From positions 248,001 through 312,000 of the forward strand of contig JAUIHI010000002.1 in assembly GCA_030432295.1 (NCBI GenBank): a stretch of DNA of 64,000 nt, read 5' to 3'. Positions within the stretch are counted from its first letter, which is position 1. Each line of letters starts with the position of its first letter. Below the pieces are notes generated by a model. The model was not told the DNA's origin. It saw only the letters and a list, made by a program, of their open reading frames with translations, and did not search any database. Origin of the DNA: Anaerolineae bacterium. GTDB lineage: Bacteria > Chloroflexota > Anaerolineae > Caldilineales > Caldilineaceae. Below, piece by piece: positions 62,001 through 64,000 of this stretch. The translations under genes were made by a program, and so were the position numbers.

Positions 62001-64000
62001 CAAACCGTGTCCACTGTTAGTTGGACCCCCTACCAATATGTGGATAGCGCCTGGCAAGCAACCAACATTGAAAGCTATCTGACTCGGCTGGATAGCCGGT
62101 TGCAGGAAGAATCTTTTTTCCAGCCTAGTGACGATACTGCAGCCGCCGTAGAAGAAGCGGAACTTCGGCGCACCTGGGTGCAGCTCTACTATGCGACCTT
62201 GTGGTTTGGTGCTTCCGCACCCACGGCAATCAACGGGACACCGCTCCACGCCCAGTCGAACAATCCAGATGTCCCAGATATTGCTTACGAACCTGTGTTT
62301 TTACCCGGCACGGATTTTGGTGCGATCTTGCTTGCCAGCGCTGCCGCCCAAATGCTGTTTGGTGACGTCGCAGGCGCGGAATCCCAATTATCTTTTGCTG
62401 GGGGATCAAGTAACGCGTTTACTGTTTTCTTCACGGTGGCCACCCTCGTCACATGGGTGGGGATGGGTTTGGTCCTGTTTGGCAATGAAAAGCAGCAGCG
62501 TCAAGGCCAAATTATCCTTGCGGTGGTCAATCTTGTAATCGTTTCGATCTATGCCGTTAACGCGGCCATGTCCATTGGCAGGGCTTTTGCCGGGATGAAT
62601 ATGGTTTTGAGCGGGCCAACCGGTTTCCCAGCCATGGGGATGGTCGGTTTGGTGCTTGGCACCGGGATTGCCTGGGGCTTTTTCCTGGCGAATAAAGGAA
62701 ACCTGAACGCGATTGAAACAGATGTGGGCGCCTCTGTGGCCCTAGCTAGCACGCTTTTCGCTGTGTTCCTGCTCATTATCAGCATTATGGGGCTGGGGAT
62801 TCTCGGTATTTTGTTGTCCTTGATCGATGCCATTTTTATCTTGCTCAACAAAAAAGGCCCAACCCAATATATTATAGAATGGATAGCAGGGCTGTTCTAT
62901 GACATTGACATGAGTGTGACCAATCTGGATTCAACCAACCGGTTGGATATACAGATCGGCGACTGGGCGTTTGTGGATGCGCGGAGCGCCTTCCGGGTGG
63001 GAAACAGTCTCAACATCACCATGAGCATCACCAATACCATCAAATACCCCAAGGATTTCCAGGGTGGCGAGTCGAGAGTTGCTAAACGCAACATCTTCAC
63101 CTACACCCTAGAGACTACCCCCACAACGTTTACCGGCGATCTGCCCTATTGGGACGATAAAGCATCGGATCAATGGGAACCGCTCCCTGGCCGTGCTCTG
63201 CGCACCGCGTATCAAAACCAAATCACTGTACCCTTGCCGTCCAGCCCTGGCCTTAATCAGCCGTTGGAGATTTACTATCGAGAAGCACTCCGTTCGGGGT
63301 ATCAGGGATGTTGGACGGGCGGCAACTGTCGCTGGAAAGATTTCGAGGCGACCATTCATTACCCTCTGGCCGAGATGTGGACGTTCGATATCTTCCCCGC
63401 CACGGTGGCTGAATTTGCCCGCATGAGTTGGTCAGACTCGACCCCGACGCTGCCGGTCCAGGCTGATCTGGATGCGGATGGGATCAGCGATTTGTTTGGC
63501 ACGGACCCCAACTCTGCCTATTCAGATGGCTTTGATATGGATAGGGATGGCCTTGGCGATCTCTTCGAGATCAGCAACGGCTACAATGCAGAGGTAGCCG
63601 ACGGGGATTCTGACGGGCTCACGGATCGCGAAGAGCTGCGCTATGGCACCAATCCATTTCTGGCAGATACCGATGGGGACGGTCTCAATGATCGCATCGA
63701 GGTTGTCGAGGGGTGGTTGGTTGTCTACAACGGCAATCAGTTGGCGCGTGTCTGGTCCGATCCTCTTTCTGTGGATGCCGATGAAGATGGGCTGGAGGAC
63801 CTGGATGAGCAGATTTTTGGCTTCAATCCCTGGACCGCCACCGATCCATCCCGCATCCTGAGTTTGGTGCAGTTTGATAATGTGGGCGTTACCGAAGCGG
63901 GCGCGCCGGAACTGCTCCTGCACTTTGAAGATACCGTGAACAGCACGGCCTTTTTCGATAGTTCCGGGTCCGCCAATCACGCCCTCTGTGAGGGGACAGC
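59040..64000 (+). CDS. Giant exported protein with Ca-binding repeats and internal TM helices (runs off window)
   Basis: Open for 1653 codons from ATG 59040 (AAGGAGA 8 bases upstream) to the window end. Signal peptide (about 8-38, ending SVTAAS); an N-terminal domain resembling lipoprotein LppX/LolA-like folds (WENAQQSNTYTFDTRIEQTT); a TM pair (about 305-350); a Gln/Ala coiled coil; thrombospondin-3/EF-hand-like repeats (TDTDGDGLIDLDED, DVFDDDNDGDGVRDAQDLSP; about 420-570); a large middle domain without recognised family; a block of four to five TM helices (about 1085-1280); more Asp-rich repeats (DSDGLTDREELRYGTNPFLA; about 1475-1600); and the start of a LamG-like domain. It follows the second TGACCGG motif, so it is likely co-regulated with the CHRD/adhesin locus. 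Confidence 0.88.
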   Translation, partial: MKSSPNNRVLVPAWLVSLGLLVMAATISLSPSVTAASTNPSMTAVQTAWENAQQSNTYTFDTRIEQTTFPLPALTNVGRQPQTDRVFLAGRRDRAQDLLEMTLWQHARGSDESGISVRSQDGRTFRRNAVGEWEEQDGINALFAPGGDPLTFLQTAKNIASLGTDTRNLGWLTISYEKYEFELDGIAYARVLRQQLDAQMAQFGALPAGMTLDTPDIYRKITGTGQLWLDGDGLPRRLEMTLTIPPQGNNGQAIARIVTDLSGFDRAQIEAAALPLWQSPSIWWKAHQTEVISGTQQTTQTAVWLVVSFGLFLVVLTYRRSRRFYFAIVGSIILSMLFSPLLQAAQASAFQDNLQAAQAEADQQQAEAQAQVDLQTQLEAADRRDHKNPLPAVAGSSEATLATSAQTAARDLAVSSAAPDATDTDGDGLIDLDEDYWGTCAYLGAPKNCTGVTDATDTDGDGLSDSVEVNDLGTNPDNADTDIDSIPDNLEVSGFESGGQTWYLNPLGEDSNKDGLIDGLECRIRTNLVAAEYDPAGICPDTDLDGVPDVFDDDNDGDGVRDAQDLSPFTFNSASYDEENPMNLSIDNLTLDKPVFVDFQIRPQTATNLNLANHVLDWPSQDTQGQIQRMLDTTWADTDNLGLRSTSTNAANGDIRLVPMLEITMPYTDAHYANLPITTTAPTSRALGDAVESWLDTGQLDPFGISVNDVVGNEGALNAYIPLSQVTDRYGTPEAFSARMLYRPSQGTAGRAEWGESHEVRLIWLVQMITDQCPDGYDDIREEVDGEIAYTCEDPESGATSDRQDVMTIGHIYPDTWQLTGLTISEELGFDVAVMYEDPTQDTDLTSDDQLMVASWNLNNGFLIGRDCDTLDGNSVCQGDGNRDVTVANMATSVSDWFPNAYYISVHSYLNYEHSAYLGYVIGNEVEPLLDTAFAGYTTAMPTLLYAHDTTNRSLNLDNLTLNTSAGLVSTSNGGYHFDLKPADVVPQTVSTVSWTPYQYVDSAWQATNIESYLTRLDSRLQEESFFQPSDDTAAAVEEAELRRTWVQLYYATLWFGASAPTAINGTPLHAQSNNPDVPDIAYEPVFLPGTDFGAILLASAAAQMLFGDVAGAESQLSFAGGSSNAFTVFFTVATLVTWVGMGLVLFGNEKQQRQGQIILAVVNLVIVSIYAVNAAMSIGRAFAGMNMVLSGPTGFPAMGMVGLVLGTGIAWGFFLANKGNLNAIETDVGASVALASTLFAVFLLIISIMGLGILGILLSLIDAIFILLNKKGPTQYIIEWIAGLFYDIDMSVTNLDSTNRLDIQIGDWAFVDARSAFRVGNSLNITMSITNTIKYPKDFQGGESRVAKRNIFTYTLETTPTTFTGDLPYWDDKASDQWEPLPGRALRTAYQNQITVPLPSSPGLNQPLEIYYREALRSGYQGCWTGGNCRWKDFEATIHYPLAEMWTFDIFPATVAEFARMSWSDSTPTLPVQADLDADGISDLFGTDPNSAYSDGFDMDRDGLGDLFEISNGYNAEVADGDSDGLTDREELRYGTNPFLADTDGDGLNDRIEVVEGWLVVYNGNQLARVWSDPLSVDADEDGLEDLDEQIFGFNPWTATDPSRILSLVQFDNVGVTEAGAPELLLHFEDTVNSTAFFDSSGSANHALCEGT

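Overview
The window (about 64 kb, fairly GC-rich) looks like a chromosome segment of a member of the Chloroflexota (Anaerolineae/Caldilineae-like). This is inferred from the protein mix: many lipoproteins with Thr/Ala/Glu-rich linkers, DUF1566, YHYH, CotH/lamin-tail and CHRD proteins, a TolB-like/SH3 membrane protein fused to a MacB-type exporter operon, very large secreted proteins built from PMP-like, cadherin-like, LamG and InlB-B-like repeats, and C-termini ending in a hydrophobic LPxV-like segment. No rRNA, tRNA or CRISPR array was found. Family names come from reading the sequence; no database search was possible.

Layout. 1-7.5 kb: a leftward response regulator/sensor kinase pair, divergent from a rightward exporter operon (SH3/propeller protein, ABC ATPase, FtsX-like permease, HlyD-like adaptor). 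7.5-15.4 kb: MscS channel, SHOCT protein, HdeD-like DUF308 protein, CMD protein and two DUF1566 lipoproteins, one internally duplicated. 15.6-20.7 kb: a small dimerization-domain protein, a Cthe_2159-like lipoprotein and a CotH/lamin-tail protein. 21-25 kb: GT2-GtrA fusion, phosphodiester glycosidase, small membrane protein and an NAD(P)-binding protein, with a DUF1566 gene remnant between them. 25.1-29.8 kb: a five-gene redox operon (DUF4405 cytochrome-like, Tat-type flavoprotein, ferredoxin, YHYH lipoprotein, unknown lipoprotein). 29.8-33.1 kb: leftward serine hydrolase, NmrA-like and DUF4386 genes among palindromic repeats. 33.1-35.2 kb: an AT-richer accessory patch with a PIN/VapC remnant, a small inverted-repeat element, a candidate integron attC site and a HEPN-motif protein. 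35.4-38.9 kb: leftward sdhCAB. 39.2-43 kb: 7TMR-DISM histidine kinase and LuxR-type response regulator. 43.3-64 kb: CHRD lipoprotein, a 4670-residue surface protein and the start of another giant protein that runs off the window.

The most striking signal is a shared promoter architecture found five times (7.5, 8.6, 10.3, 13.6 and 25.1 kb). A long palindrome with core TGACAATTGTCA is followed by a CRP-like GTGA-N6-TCAC site 22 bp downstream (centre to centre), a degenerate TGAC-N4-GNCA site at exactly 54 bp, a TGTTGG-like -35, a 17-bp spacer and a TAAACT-like -10. It sits before the MscS gene, the SHOCT gene, both DUF1566 lipoproteins and the redox operon, so these appear to form one regulon. 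A second repeated motif (22-bp-spaced TGACCGG direct repeats) lies before the CHRD lipoprotein and before the last giant protein, each time downstream of a LuxR-type regulator coding end, the second of which is a degraded copy. Five copies of a small mobile-looking repeat, four with apparent flanking direct repeats of unequal length, are scattered between the operons.
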